DNA of 64,000 nucleotides from Xestospongia muta (lineage: Eukaryota > Porifera > Demospongiae > Haplosclerida > Petrosiidae): the NCBI GenBank assembly GCA_963693285.1, contig OY848917.1, forward strand, positions 9,362,192-9,426,191, written 5' to 3'. Within the stretch, counting starts at the first letter, position 1. Each line of letters starts with the position of its first letter. The notes under the pieces are model-generated. The model was not told where the DNA came from, searched no databases, and saw only the letters and a list, made by a program, of their open reading frames with translations. The translations under genes were made by a program, and so were the position numbers. This document shows, in pieces, positions 50,513 through 60,238 of this stretch.

Positions 50513-53500
50513 CTACAGTTTTGAAGACAGTGAAGATAGTCCAATGATATTAAAATGTAGCTCTTTCCATGGCATTGGGTCAATATTCTGGTTAGCTTCT
50601 GCATTATTTTTCTCAGCTTCTGTAATAAGCCGAACTCCATTGACATCTCCTACACTTAAGTAGTAATTCTGTCCGTTATGTACAGTTCTAAGTCTAACAT
50701 TAATTTGAGTACCAATAGGTTCCATAGTAAACTCAGCTCCTGTACCTTGTGATCCCTATATACAAGATTAAAGTTTAAGTTGTTACTGTAGTGACCGAGT
50801 CGGAGAGAGCGGGAAGGGCAAGGAAAAGCCACGAGGAGAGCGAGAAGGAAAAGAATTACAACTTTTGGAAAAGTTAAAATCTCTATTCTATTTCTTTTAT
50901 CAAAGTTAAAAGCATGCACTTATATACACAAATGATTACGTAATAATAAATTATAACACATACGCAATAATGACTCACATTACATAGCATGATGTAACAC
51001 TGATAACACTAAATAATAACTAGTAATAACTAAATGATAGTATAACTAGCCCATTATATACAACATTATAACACCCTTCCCCCTTTAAGTTTCAAAAACA
51101 TACGGTCCATGATCCCTTGGCAGTCTGTGTCGATTAGAACGACGTATCGGCAGAGCTGTTGGAGTTGGTAAGCCTCTTGTAGGCGGAGCTATTGGAGGAA
51201 TCGGAACCAGTGGAGTAGGTAGAGAGAAATCATCACTCTCATCAGCTTCAGGAGTAGTATTTTGTTGAGGAGTTTCTTCAGTAGTATATCGTCGTTTTAA
51301 CTGATCTGCGTGACGTTTGAAAACACTACCTTCAGCTGTTACAACGTGATATGTGAGTGGTCCAGCAACCTTACACACAGTTACTGGTATCTAGAGAGGA
51401 GTGCCTGAATAATTTCGAGCGAATAAAAGATCCCCTGGTTTGAAAGAACGAGTTGGTTGTACAGGTTCCTTTGGCAAAGGTGTACATGAGTCAGGATGAG
51501 ATAAATCAAATCTTGAACGTAAGCATCGACCCATTAAGAGTTCGGCTGGTGAGGGACCAGTAGTAGTTTGTGGTGTAATACGGTATGAGAAAAGGAAACG
51601 ACTTAGCTTAACATGTATAGGACCATCCATTTTTTTCATGGCTTGTTTGAATGTCTGTACTGCTCTCTCAACTAGTCCATTGGACCTAGGATGGTAAGGA
51701 GAAGTTAGTGAATGACGAATACCATTTTGATCCATAAATTGTTTAAATTCATTACTTGTAAACCCTGGTCCATTGTCTGACACCAGTTGTTGTGGAAGAC
51801 CATGTATAGAGAACACTCGACGTAGTACTTTAATAGTTGCTGAGGAGGAAGTAGACGGAACGCAATGAACTTCGAGCCATCGTGAATAAGCATCGACTAT
51901 AAGTAGAAAGTGGTGGTCTAAAAATGGACCTGCATGATCTATATGAATTCGTGTCCATGGGGTTTTAGGACATTCCCACAGGTGAACAGGGGTTTGAGGA
52001 GGAAAATTACCATTCTCTTGACATACTTGACATTTCTTTACTGTCTGTTCTATATCCTTATCGAGTCCCGGCCACCATACATAACAACGAGCAAGACTTT
52101 TCATCCTACTGATCCCGGAGTGGGTTTCATGGAGTTGGGAAAGTATTGTAGATCGACCAGGTAAAGGAATAATAACTCGTGATCCCCTGAGTAAACAACC
52201 ATCAGCTACACTGAGTTCTGTAAAAATGTGACTATACTGTTTCATTTCTGGTACATCTGTAGGAAGTTGCCCTCCTGAGAGTACAAGTGCACATAAACGA
52301 GATAATACTGGATCTTTGTCTGTCCATTGTTGAATTTTTGCAATTGAAATAATTGATTCTGAAATGTGATTTAACGTAGACACTACGTCTTGAGGCATCG
52401 GTACTGTTGTAGGACAATCAGGAAGTGGGAGACGGCTAAGTGCGTCGGCGTGAGAGAGGTTCTTTCCTGGTTTGTATTGTATGGTATACTTGTATGCAGA
52501 TAATATCAGAGCCCATCTCTGAATACGTGATGAAGCATGAGTTGGTGTCTGTTTGGACTCACTTAATAGATATTGTAAAGGCTTGTGATCAGAGTAAAGT
52601 ATGAATTTTCTACCATATACATAATCGTGAAATTTCCTTACTGAAAAAATGACTGCTAAAGCTTCTTTTTCAAGCTGTGAATATTTTTTTTCTGCTGGTG
52701 ATAACGATCTTGATGCATAAGCAACCGGTAATTCAGATCCATCAGCCATACGATGACTGAGTACTGCTCCTACACCATATGGAGAAGCATCGCAAGCGAT
52801 AATGAGAGGTTTGTTCTCATCATAATGAACTAACAATGAAGATGAATGCAGTAATGACTTAGCCTGAGTAAAGGCTTCATCATGGATACAGGTCCAGCTC
52901 CACTTAGCGTTTTGACATAGCAAGTTGTGGAGTGGTTGCTAGTTGTGTTGCTAAATCTGGTAAAAATTTGTGATAATAGTTTAACAATCCTAAGAAAGAC
53001 TTTAATTCAGTTACATTAGTGGGTGTTGGTGCGTCTCGTATTGCTCTAACCTTTGATTCTGCTGGGTGAAGTCCTTCTGAGTCAATCACGTGTCCCAGAT
53101 ATTCGACAGATGAAACGGCAAATTTGCATTTAGATTTCTTTAGTGTTAAATCGGCTTCTTGTAATTTCTGTAAAACGGTTTGTAAATTACGTAAATGATC
53201 GGATTCGTCAACTCCTGTTATGAGTATATCATCAATGTAAACGCATACGTGTTTTAAATCGCTTAGTAGATTTTCCATAATTCTCTGAAATAGGGAAGGT
53301 GCAGAGGACACTCCAAATGGTAATCTTTCGTACTGATAGAGACCTTTCGGTGTATTAATAGTAGTATATTTCTTTGAGGAGTCGTCCAAGGGTACTTGAA
53401 GATATGCATGTTTTAAGTCTAGTTTGGAGAAAATCTTGCCACCAGAAAGTGCAGCGAAAAGATCATCTACTCTTGGCAGAGGATATGTATCAGTGAGAAG

Positions 53501-55780
53501 AACCAGATTAATTGTAACTTTATAATCGCCACATAAACGAATAGAACCATCTTCTTTAACAATTGGAACGATCGGAGCGGCCCAATCCGAATACTTTACA
53601 GGGGTAATAACTCCCAAATTTTCTAAACGACTAATTTCGTTAAGTACTTTCTCTTTAAGTGAGAGTGCGACAGGTCGTGGACGGAAGAAACGTGGACGAG
53701 CATCGGGTGCTATGTGAAGTTTAGCGGAGATCCCTTGTAATTTACTGAGTTCGGATCGAAAAACTGCATCATGAGTCTTGAGTACGTTACCTAAAGAAAA
53801 TAAAGGACAATTAACATTATGCAATTCAGACCAGTTTAATTTAATATGTTCAAGCCAGTTCCTGCCCATAAGGTTAGGCCCCTTTCCTGGAACAATTAAC
53901 AGTGGTAGTGTAACATTCTGTCCTTGGTAGGAGACTTCCACATCTACCATGCCTAATGGAGTAATCTTTTCTCCAGTGTAAGTAGTAAGTATCACTGTAG
54001 AAGGAGAAAGAGGAGGGAATATATTAGTGAAGGAGGAGTATGTGGTTTCATTAATAATAGAGAAGGAGGCACCAGTGTCCAGCTCCATTAAAAGGTCAGT
54101 ATTGTTTACTTTAAGAGACACCACAATGGGTTTGGTGTTAGAAGGCAATGTAAACAAGGCGTAGTCTTCATCAGAGTCTACAGGAGATGGAGGCTGAGGT
54201 TGACTGTCTAAGGTGTGTGTTGGGTGATGTTTGTTTTTATATCCCTTATGGCCTTGCCTAGGTTGATCTGGCCTATCCTTTGAAGGTGTTCTGCTGTCTG
54301 AAGGGTTATCTTTCTTGCCACTATCTGCTGATTTATCTTTCTTGCTACGACAGACTCTTGCCAAATGGCCCTTTTTCCCACATGCACGACAATCCACATT
54401 TATAAACTTGCATTTGTTAGCGTAGTGTTCTGCTCCACATTGATAACATTCTATCTTTCTCTGTCTGTGTGGTTCGGGTTTGTTTCGAAAATTGTGTACT
54501 GGGTTTGAAGATTGTGAAGGTTTCTGAGATGACATCTTGGAGACGTCAAGTGCTGCTACTTCCATTGCTTGTGCTTTCTGAAATGCTACCTCATACGATA
54601 GGTCGGCTTCTTGAAGTAGTCTTCGTTGAATACGGGGGTTATTTATGCCACATACCAGTCTATCACGTATCATCTTATCCAGTGTATCCCCAAAATCACA
54701 ATGCTCTCCCAGTGCTCGCAATTCTGCAACATAGGTTGCCACTGACTCGCCCTCATGTCTTTCTCTAGTGTGAAACTTGTATCGCTGTGTGATAGGAGAA
54801 GGTTTAGGGTTGAAGTGCGCTGCCAAGACATCTTTCATTCTCTGTAAGGTAATATCGTCATCTGTTGGAGACTTCGGTTGTAGCAAACTCTTCAGTAGTC
54901 CATAAGTGCGAGCGCCAATAACGGTAACGAAAACAGCTCTCTTGACCTTAGCGTCGGTAATCTTATTTGCAGTAAGGTAAAAGTCGAGCCTTTCGGAGTA
55001 GGACGACCATGTCTCTTTAGAGGAATCGAAGGAGGTCATCTGACCATGTGCTGCTGATGCCATCGCACTGAAGTTGTAGTAAGCACGCTAGTAACAATAA
55101 AGTCCAGATACCCTCGTCGCCAATGTAGTGACCGAGTTGGAGAGAGCGGGAAGGGCAAGGAAAAGCCACGAGGAGAGCGAGAAGGAAAAGAATTACAACT
55201 TTTGGAAAAGTTAAAATCTCTATTCTATTTCTTTTATCAAAGTTAAAAGCATGCACTTATATACACAAATGATTACGTAATAATAAATTATAACACATAC
55301 GCAATAATGACTCACATTACATAGCATGATGTAACACTGATAACACTAAATAATAACTAGTAATAACTAAATGATAGTATAACTAGCCCATTATATACAA
55401 CATTATAACAGTTACATAAAATGATAATCTACTCACTAAAGTCAGAGTGGATGGATGTATAACAATTAATTCCATTTGTCCCATTTGACTCTGACTGATG
55501 ATCTGATTTGTAGTATTTGGTTTATCCCAAATTTTAAGATTAACTAAACAAAATATGCTAATTAATATAGTTCAAATTCAATAGTACTTTGTAAGACCCA
55601 ATATTATTAAAAAGAGATAATTCCTTCAAACTTACAGACATTATTTAAACTTGTGGTGCCAACAAGACCAATTCCTGGGATATGTGCCAAATGATATCCA
55701 GTTCCATGACAGAATAGAACATTAGTGACATTAGTAGATGGACTGGTAACATTGTCTGGTATACTCATAAGATTAGCCAT
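50513..55780 (-). CDS. Beta-trefoil-like small protein, copy 7, interrupted in intron 2
   Basis: Exons 55780-55636, 55543-55437 and 50755-50513 have the same lengths and phases as copy 6 and code a nearly identical 164-aa protein. Intron 2, about 75 bp in the other copies, has grown to 4.7 kb because a gypsy-type element sits in it in the same orientation. Splice sites are unchanged (the acceptor is tgtatatag instead of tgtatgtag, as in copy 3). The element's own polyadenylation signals could cut the transcript short. A TATATAAA box is at 55907-55914 on the minus strand. Confidence 0.75.
50782..50786. repeat. Target-site duplication gttac (left)
   Basis: Identical gttac follows the other LTR at 55411-55415. 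Copy 6 has a single gttac at the matching intron position, which confirms the insertion site. Confidence 0.95.
50787..51073 (-). repeat. 3' LTR
   Basis: 287 bp. By eye it differs from the 5' LTR at one base (gagtCgg here, gagtTgg there). Confidence 0.95.
51085..51378 (-). pseudogene. Integrase C-terminal remnant of the gypsy element
   Basis: Same frame as the RNase H-integrase stretch and separated from it only by the TAG at 51391-51393. The text (VAGPLTYHVVTAEG, then FKRHADQLKRR and a Pro-rich tail) is the usual end of a gypsy integrase. Confidence 0.85.
51391..52923 (-). CDS. pol: RNase H and integrase part of gypsy Pol (broken)
   Basis: 510 codons. RNase H begins with IIACDASPYGVGAVL (Asp at about 45) and includes LYSDHKPLQYLL. 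Integrase follows: an HHCC zinc-binding region (HETHSG at about 265, CQVC near 298-301), then the DDE core, with Asp at about 329 (HIDHAGPF), Asp at about 383 (VSDNGPGF) and Glu at about 419 (GLVERAVQTF). The stretch lies in a different frame from the upstream Gag-RT frame and has no natural start codon, so it is the downstream half of one split polyprotein. Confidence 0.9.
   Translation of the reverse strand: MLCQNAKWSWTCIHDEAFTQAKSLLHSSSLLVHYDENKPLIIACDASPYGVGAVLSHRMADGSELPVAYASRSLSPAEKKYSQLEKEALAVIFSVRKFHDYVYGRKFILYSDHKPLQYLLSESKQTPTHASSRIQRWALILSAYKYTIQYKPGKNLSHADALSRLPLPDCPTTVPMPQDVVSTLNHISESIISIAKIQQWTDKDPVLSRLCALVLSGGQLPTDVPEMKQYSHIFTELSVADGCLLRGSRVIIPLPGRSTILSQLHETHSGISRMKSLARCYVWWPGLDKDIEQTVKKCQVCQENGNFPPQTPVHLWECPKTPWTRIHIDHAGPFLDHHFLLIVDAYSRWLEVHCVPSTSSSATIKVLRRVFSIHGLPQQLVSDNGPGFTSNEFKQFMDQNGIRHSLTSPYHPRSNGLVERAVQTFKQAMKKMDGPIHVKLSRFLFSYRITPQTTTGPSPAELLMGRCLRSRFDLSHPDSCTPLPKEPVQPTRSFKPGDLLFARNYSGTPL
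52904..55063 (-). CDS. gag-pol: Gag, protease and reverse transcriptase of gypsy element
   Basis: 719 codons from ATG at 55063. Gag occupies about residues 1-200, two CCHC zinc knuckles about 206-239, the aspartic protease has DTGAS at about 329, and the reverse transcriptase has LDLKHAYLQVPL near 548 and YIDD at 609-612. Gag and Pol are in one frame with no shift or stop between them. The frame ends early at 52904 because of a one-base change in phase near 52940, just before RNase H. Confidence 0.93.
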   Translation of the reverse strand: MASAAHGQMTSFDSSKETWSSYSERLDFYLTANKITDAKVKRAVFVTVIGARTYGLLKSLLQPKSPTDDDITLQRMKDVLAAHFNPKPSPITQRYKFHTRERHEGESVATYVAELRALGEHCDFGDTLDKMIRDRLVCGINNPRIQRRLLQEADLSYEVAFQKAQAMEVAALDVSKMSSQKPSQSSNPVHNFRNKPEPHRQRKIECYQCGAEHYANKCKFINVDCRACGKKGHLARVCRSKKDKSADSGKKDNPSDSRTPSKDRPDQPRQGHKGYKNKHHPTHTLDSQPQPPSPVDSDEDYALFTLPSNTKPIVVSLKVNNTDLLMELDTGASFSIINETTYSSFTNIFPPLSPSTVILTTYTGEKITPLGMVDVEVSYQGQNVTLPLLIVPGKGPNLMGRNWLEHIKLNWSELHNVNCPLFSLGNVLKTHDAVFRSELSKLQGISAKLHIAPDARPRFFRPRPVALSLKEKVLNEISRLENLGVITPVKYSDWAAPIVPIVKEDGSIRLCGDYKVTINLVLLTDTYPLPRVDDLFAALSGGKIFSKLDLKHAYLQVPLDDSSKKYTTINTPKGLYQYERLPFGVSSAPSLFQRIMENLLSDLKHVCVYIDDILITGVDESDHLRNLQTVLQKLQEADLTLKKSKCKFAVSSVEYLGHVIDSEGLHPAESKVRAIRDAPTPTNVTELKSFLGLLNYYHKFLPDLATQLATTPQLAMSKR
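55124..55410 (-). repeat. 5' LTR
   Basis: 287 bp, followed on the plus strand by the gttac duplication at 55411-55415. Nearly identical to 50787-51073. Confidence 0.95.
55411..55415. repeat. Target-site duplication gttac (right)
   Basis: Pairs with 50782-50786. Confidence 0.95.
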
Positions 55781-57890
55781 GATGATTGCTAATAAAATAA
55801 AGACAACTATATAATAAGTATAAAGTTTTATTGAAAATTTTTTTTCTCTTTTAGTTATTCTGCAATAGCTATAATTTGATGATAACTGTTAGTTGTTCTC
55901 AGATGCTTTATATATCCACCTTGACAGGAACATAAGATGAAAATAGTATTGACAAGTTATGATGCAATAACCTTGTTAGAACATTGGTACTTTACACCTA
56001 AAAGGTCACTGTTTTTCCTGTAAGTATGTAAAATGTAATGTGAGAAGACAAAGGGACTTTCCCTCTAATATTAGGTTTCTCTCCTTACAATGGAATGTTG
56101 AGCTGTGTTTCACAGCTGACATTATTTATTTAGAAGACTAATTTTTTATATATTGATTGTGACTTGTTCATTTTGTGTGTCCAAGTTAATATTGCTAGAT
56201 TAAAGTTAGTTATCTAGAAATCATTGAATATGTGACTTATCTAGGATACCTGAATTAATGAGATGATCTAAATATCACATGATCATACTTGCATCAACAA
56301 ATGATAAATCATGATATGGGCAAGTGTACCTATGTACCTGAGAATGATTGCGTGTATATGTCACAGTCTATGTGTTATGATGAAATAAATGGTGACAAAG
56401 GTCATTTTAATATTTGCTTGTTATCTGTAATTATTAAAAAATGTTTAGCAATACAAATAACAATTTAATTAAAATAATAAAATAAAATAATAGTAATTGA
56501 TATATGATATCTAACTCTGACAAATTATAGGGTGGTCATCCATGTATTGTCTTCCTAGAAAAAAGTTGGTATTGAGACTAGAATAAATGTCTGTTTGTAA
56601 TGAATACACTGAAGGAGAGTGATCTGAATACTATCTAATGTAAAAGGCAGACATTACTTTTCATTAATAACACATCATTAATTTTAATATAAGATTTACT
56701 CTTTAAGTGAGCTTGAGTTAGATATTTACTTTATAGCAACATATGACAAGTTAAGAGATGCTAGAAAGAACCAATTCCACTTACTACACTCAAGTTAACT
56801 TATGTTACTAAAATGATGTATAGGTGGGACTGTCCATATCCATACTGTCATCATACAGTAACATTGGATTAGAACTATATTATTAACATTAACTCTAGAA
56901 ACTACTACATTGTGTATAGCTATACAAATATTTAGCATTATGGATTCTGTATCAACAAATATTACAGTAAGTTATAAATGAGCAATAAAAGTTCAGTATA
57001 CTTTTGAATTATACAAGTTTAAGCACATAAATAAATATATCTCATTGTCAATAGTCGTTATACTTTTCTCTCACAATTAATTGTAATATTCATAACTTAG
57101 AAATGAAATATAAAGGCAAACTATCCTGCAATGAATCATTAAGCAAATTCATTGCTATATTTAGTTCAGTTGCAGTTGACATTGTGAGAAGCCATATAGT
57201 GCTATTATCAATGGAAGTTGTGATAAAATACTGCAGCTAATGACAGTACAAAGTTTATAACCCACAAGTACTATGTACATTAAACTCAATATAAGCTGAA
57301 GTTTCATGTATATTATTTATTAACGAGACTCATCATATAGTATATATACCAGCACATCACATCTGGTAGAAGAGGTCACCAATATATTCCCTGGCATATA
57401 TCACATTTCCTATATTTGTTAATATCAACTCCAAATAATGTGATCATAACATTTTCATTAACAGTACTAGTCAACATTTATCAATTTGTAACATGTAATA
57501 GGAAAATGTATCTAATAGTACTAAGATATGTAACATTGAAAGCATATCTAATTTGTTATATAGAAATATAACCTTCTATTATTATGGTATTTATAGATGT
57601 AGGGACATAACTATACACAACGTGTTATATGACATGACTTATCTTGACTATCAGGTCTTATATACTTATTGCTATACTTGTATATTGTCTCATATACCAA
57701 TATTTCTTTTGTTCTATAATTGATGATGTTAAAACGACTTCACTTGAAGAAGTTTTGTTTCTTCATTATCTTGTAATAACTGTCAGTGTAATTAATTACA
57801 ACGTCTGCTAAGTGGGTTGGCCCATTTTTGGGCTTTAACTTACTTTGCATTAATTTAAAGGTAGGTGGCTATGGCATTCCACTATAATAG
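55781..57890. other. Promoter and spacer of trefoil copy 7
   Basis: Matches 48252-50210 closely. On the plus strand a conserved ATG with a donor nine codons later (atggattctgtatc at 56940, then acagtaag) could be a small first exon. I found no in-frame second exon. Confidence 0.5.
55907..55914 (-). promoter_or_regulatory. TATA box of trefoil copy 7
   Basis: TATATAAA on the minus strand, same position relative to the ATG as in copy 6. Confidence 0.6.
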
Positions 57891-57900
57891 TAGGTGTTAC

Positions 57901-57950
<50 letters not shown>
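57901..57950. repeat. (AAT)n microsatellite
   Basis: About 16 AAT units inside decayed trefoil-unit sequence. Confidence 0.95.
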
Positions 57951-58986
57951 TAACAAATATTTTGTGGGCATGACATCACATAGTTGTGGAAGTGAGAGCA
58001 ATCCATTTCAAACAAGGTATTCAACATATACAGTTCAAAACGAGGGAATGATTGTGTCATTGTTTGTTTTAGATGATCATATTGATTACCATTTTAGAAG
58101 AGGTTTCTGTTTTGTATGTAGTATGGTATGGTCAATAAAGAACTGGCTAGTCAACTGTGCTTTGCAATCTGTTAGACATTGACATTGCTGTATACACTAG
58201 TACATTATATTATGTTCAACTTTTGAACTCTATTATCATTAATACAGTAGTCTATTAACATACAGAAATGTCCATACTGTATATATACATATATGTACAT
58301 GTACTTTAGTATATGACATGTGTTGTTATATTATATGTAGTTTGTCACTTAGTTAACCACACCCATTTAACCACTAACACGTAAACAGATACTTATGAAG
58401 TACTTTAATAAGAGAGTCATTTCCTGTTATGACAATGTACTTACTACACAGTTTATATACTGTAATGGAGAAATTGTACAAAAGCTCTTTGTGATATATC
58501 ATACCAGTAAACTACTAGCTATACCTTCTCAGTTAAAGGTTGTACACTGTACATTGTATGATTTATATATTAAGGTAGTCTAAATTGTTTCAATGATATT
58601 ATCAACTTGTTATCACATCTCAAATGTAAAAAGTGATTGCATTCACTTACAGGAAAATGAATAAAATATTTAGTAGTGTGCATGAATTATTTACTTTGTT
58701 ATATAACATAGAGCAAAAATATTAGAGTGCTATTTGTAATAAGAATATATATTATATATATGTAGGGATAACTCTTCTATAACTTAATTAATTATAAATT
58801 GTTGATTATTGAAATTATACCATGTAATATACAGTGTCTCTGATAAAACCACTTTCATCTCTTTACAAACACCAACTGATACAGCACTTATAATGGAACA
58901 AGTCAAATTTACCAAGATGACTGTAGATGGTCTGTGGACAAGACATGTCCTTGTTCATTACATTTGTGTAATATCATGACATAGTA

Positions 58987-59061
58987 AACATTATAAAGTA
59001 TATGAAATATAATGATATGATCAATGATCATATCGTTATGTTTCAAATACTTTATAATGTT
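58987..59061. repeat. 75-bp imperfect palindrome
   Basis: Two ~35-bp arms (aacattataaagtat... and its complement) around a short centre, with about three mismatches. Confidence 0.9.
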
Positions 59062-59080
59062 AAATGATCATTGATCATTT
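59062..59080. repeat. 19-bp palindrome
   Basis: aaatgatca and its complement around one T. It directly follows the larger palindrome and shares its TGATCA core. Confidence 0.9.
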
Positions 59081-59596
59081 AATAATGAAATGATAAATAC
59101 ATTTAAAATTAAATTTTACTGTTGTCATTACTGTAATAAAGTGACTTCACTCATCAATGTTTTAGTTATGTACATGTACACTTGACATATTATAATTTAT
59201 ATAGATATAAGTAAATATAAACACTGTACAGACTAATGCTAACATTTCTATATTATTATTATATTTCTATATTATTATTATAGGTTACTTGTCTGGTGAG
59301 AAGAGTGACTTAGTCAGCTAACATAACAATATTAAATGTTTTTATAATTGATACTTAATGTTATATGTTCATAATCTCTAACATAACTCTATCTATCTAT
59401 CTATCAACTATCTTTCTGTCTGTTCACTCTCTGACAATTGAAGCTCTAGAAGATAAGACTAGTACTGAGCTATATAATTGAATATAAAAGTATATTATAA
59501 TTAATAGTAAGTTGTCTATATTTTTATTGTTTGGCAAAGCAACATTAACTTGGTTTGGAAAAGTGAGCAAGCCAAGCTCTGGTACCACCCACGTAA

Positions 59597-59609
59597 TCAC
59601 GTGACGTCA
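59597..59609. promoter_or_regulatory. Overlapping E-box (TCACGTGA) and CRE (TGACGTCA)
   Basis: TCACGTGA at 59597-59604 and TGACGTCA at 59602-59609 overlap by three bases, about 630 bp upstream of the ankyrin gene ATG. The first is a bHLH-Zip (MiT/USF-type) site, the second a CREB/ATF-type site. Regulatory use is inference. Confidence 0.45.
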
Positions 59610-59940
59610 ACAAAGCCTTTCGCTTAGTGAAGGGAAAGAAAAGAGGATTGTCAGACTTATCTGAGGACAGAGTGAAGCCTAACGAGAAGATCGCAGTATT
59701 TGTATGCAACAAAACGTTACCATAATTACTAATAGATATGTATAGCATAATAGATTTGTGACCTAGTTTATTGGTCATTGAATAGTCAAGGTGGTCACCA
59801 GTCAACTCTGTGTTAGATGTGGGTAGGCCAACCCATGAGTTGCATTGAATAAGCCCCTTAAGTATTTGTTATATAGTACTATGTTAGTTATATACTAACC
59901 TTAAAATGACAGGATATAATATCAGTGATATATATATATA

Positions 59941-60125
<185 letters not shown>

Positions 60126-60238
60126 AACAGAAGGTTTACAAAGGACAAGATAGAGCAATCTCAAAATATATGTGGAAGTATTATAAACAAGTACATTGCA
60201 CTTTTTGTTGAAGAAAGCAGTAACACACAGCAAATACA

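Larger units (their letters stand above)
50787..55410 (-). mobile_element. Ty3/gypsy LTR retrotransposon
   Basis: A 4624-bp element with 287-bp LTRs, TG...CA ends and 5-bp target duplications, read on the minus strand. After the 5' LTR a primer-binding site starts TTGGCGACGAGGG (55123 downward). Just before the 3' LTR is a polypurine tract, AAAGGGGGAAGGG (about 51074-51086). Domain order Gag, zinc knuckles, protease, reverse transcriptase, RNase H, integrase identifies Ty3/gypsy (Metaviridae). A frameshift near 52940 and an in-frame TAG at 51391-51393 break the coding region. Confidence 0.97.
50211..57890. repeat. Tandem unit, copy 7 (with LTR insertion)
   Basis: Second copy of the 2.9-kb unit, enlarged by the retrotransposon at 50787-55410. 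Similarity to the copy 6 unit becomes patchy after about 57650. A final decayed piece with the (AAT)n tract and 'gagagcaatccatttcaaa' continues to about 58020. Confidence 0.8.
58020..59596. other. Intergenic region, no gene seen
   Basis: Short open frames (57964-58182, 58395-58583) lack family resemblance and splice context. Holds the palindromes at 58987-59080 and a (TATC)n run at about 59384-59405. Confidence 0.45.

Noticed and set aside
59545..59805. 86-codon minus-strand frame
   Set aside because: No recognisable motif; lies in a probable promoter region.
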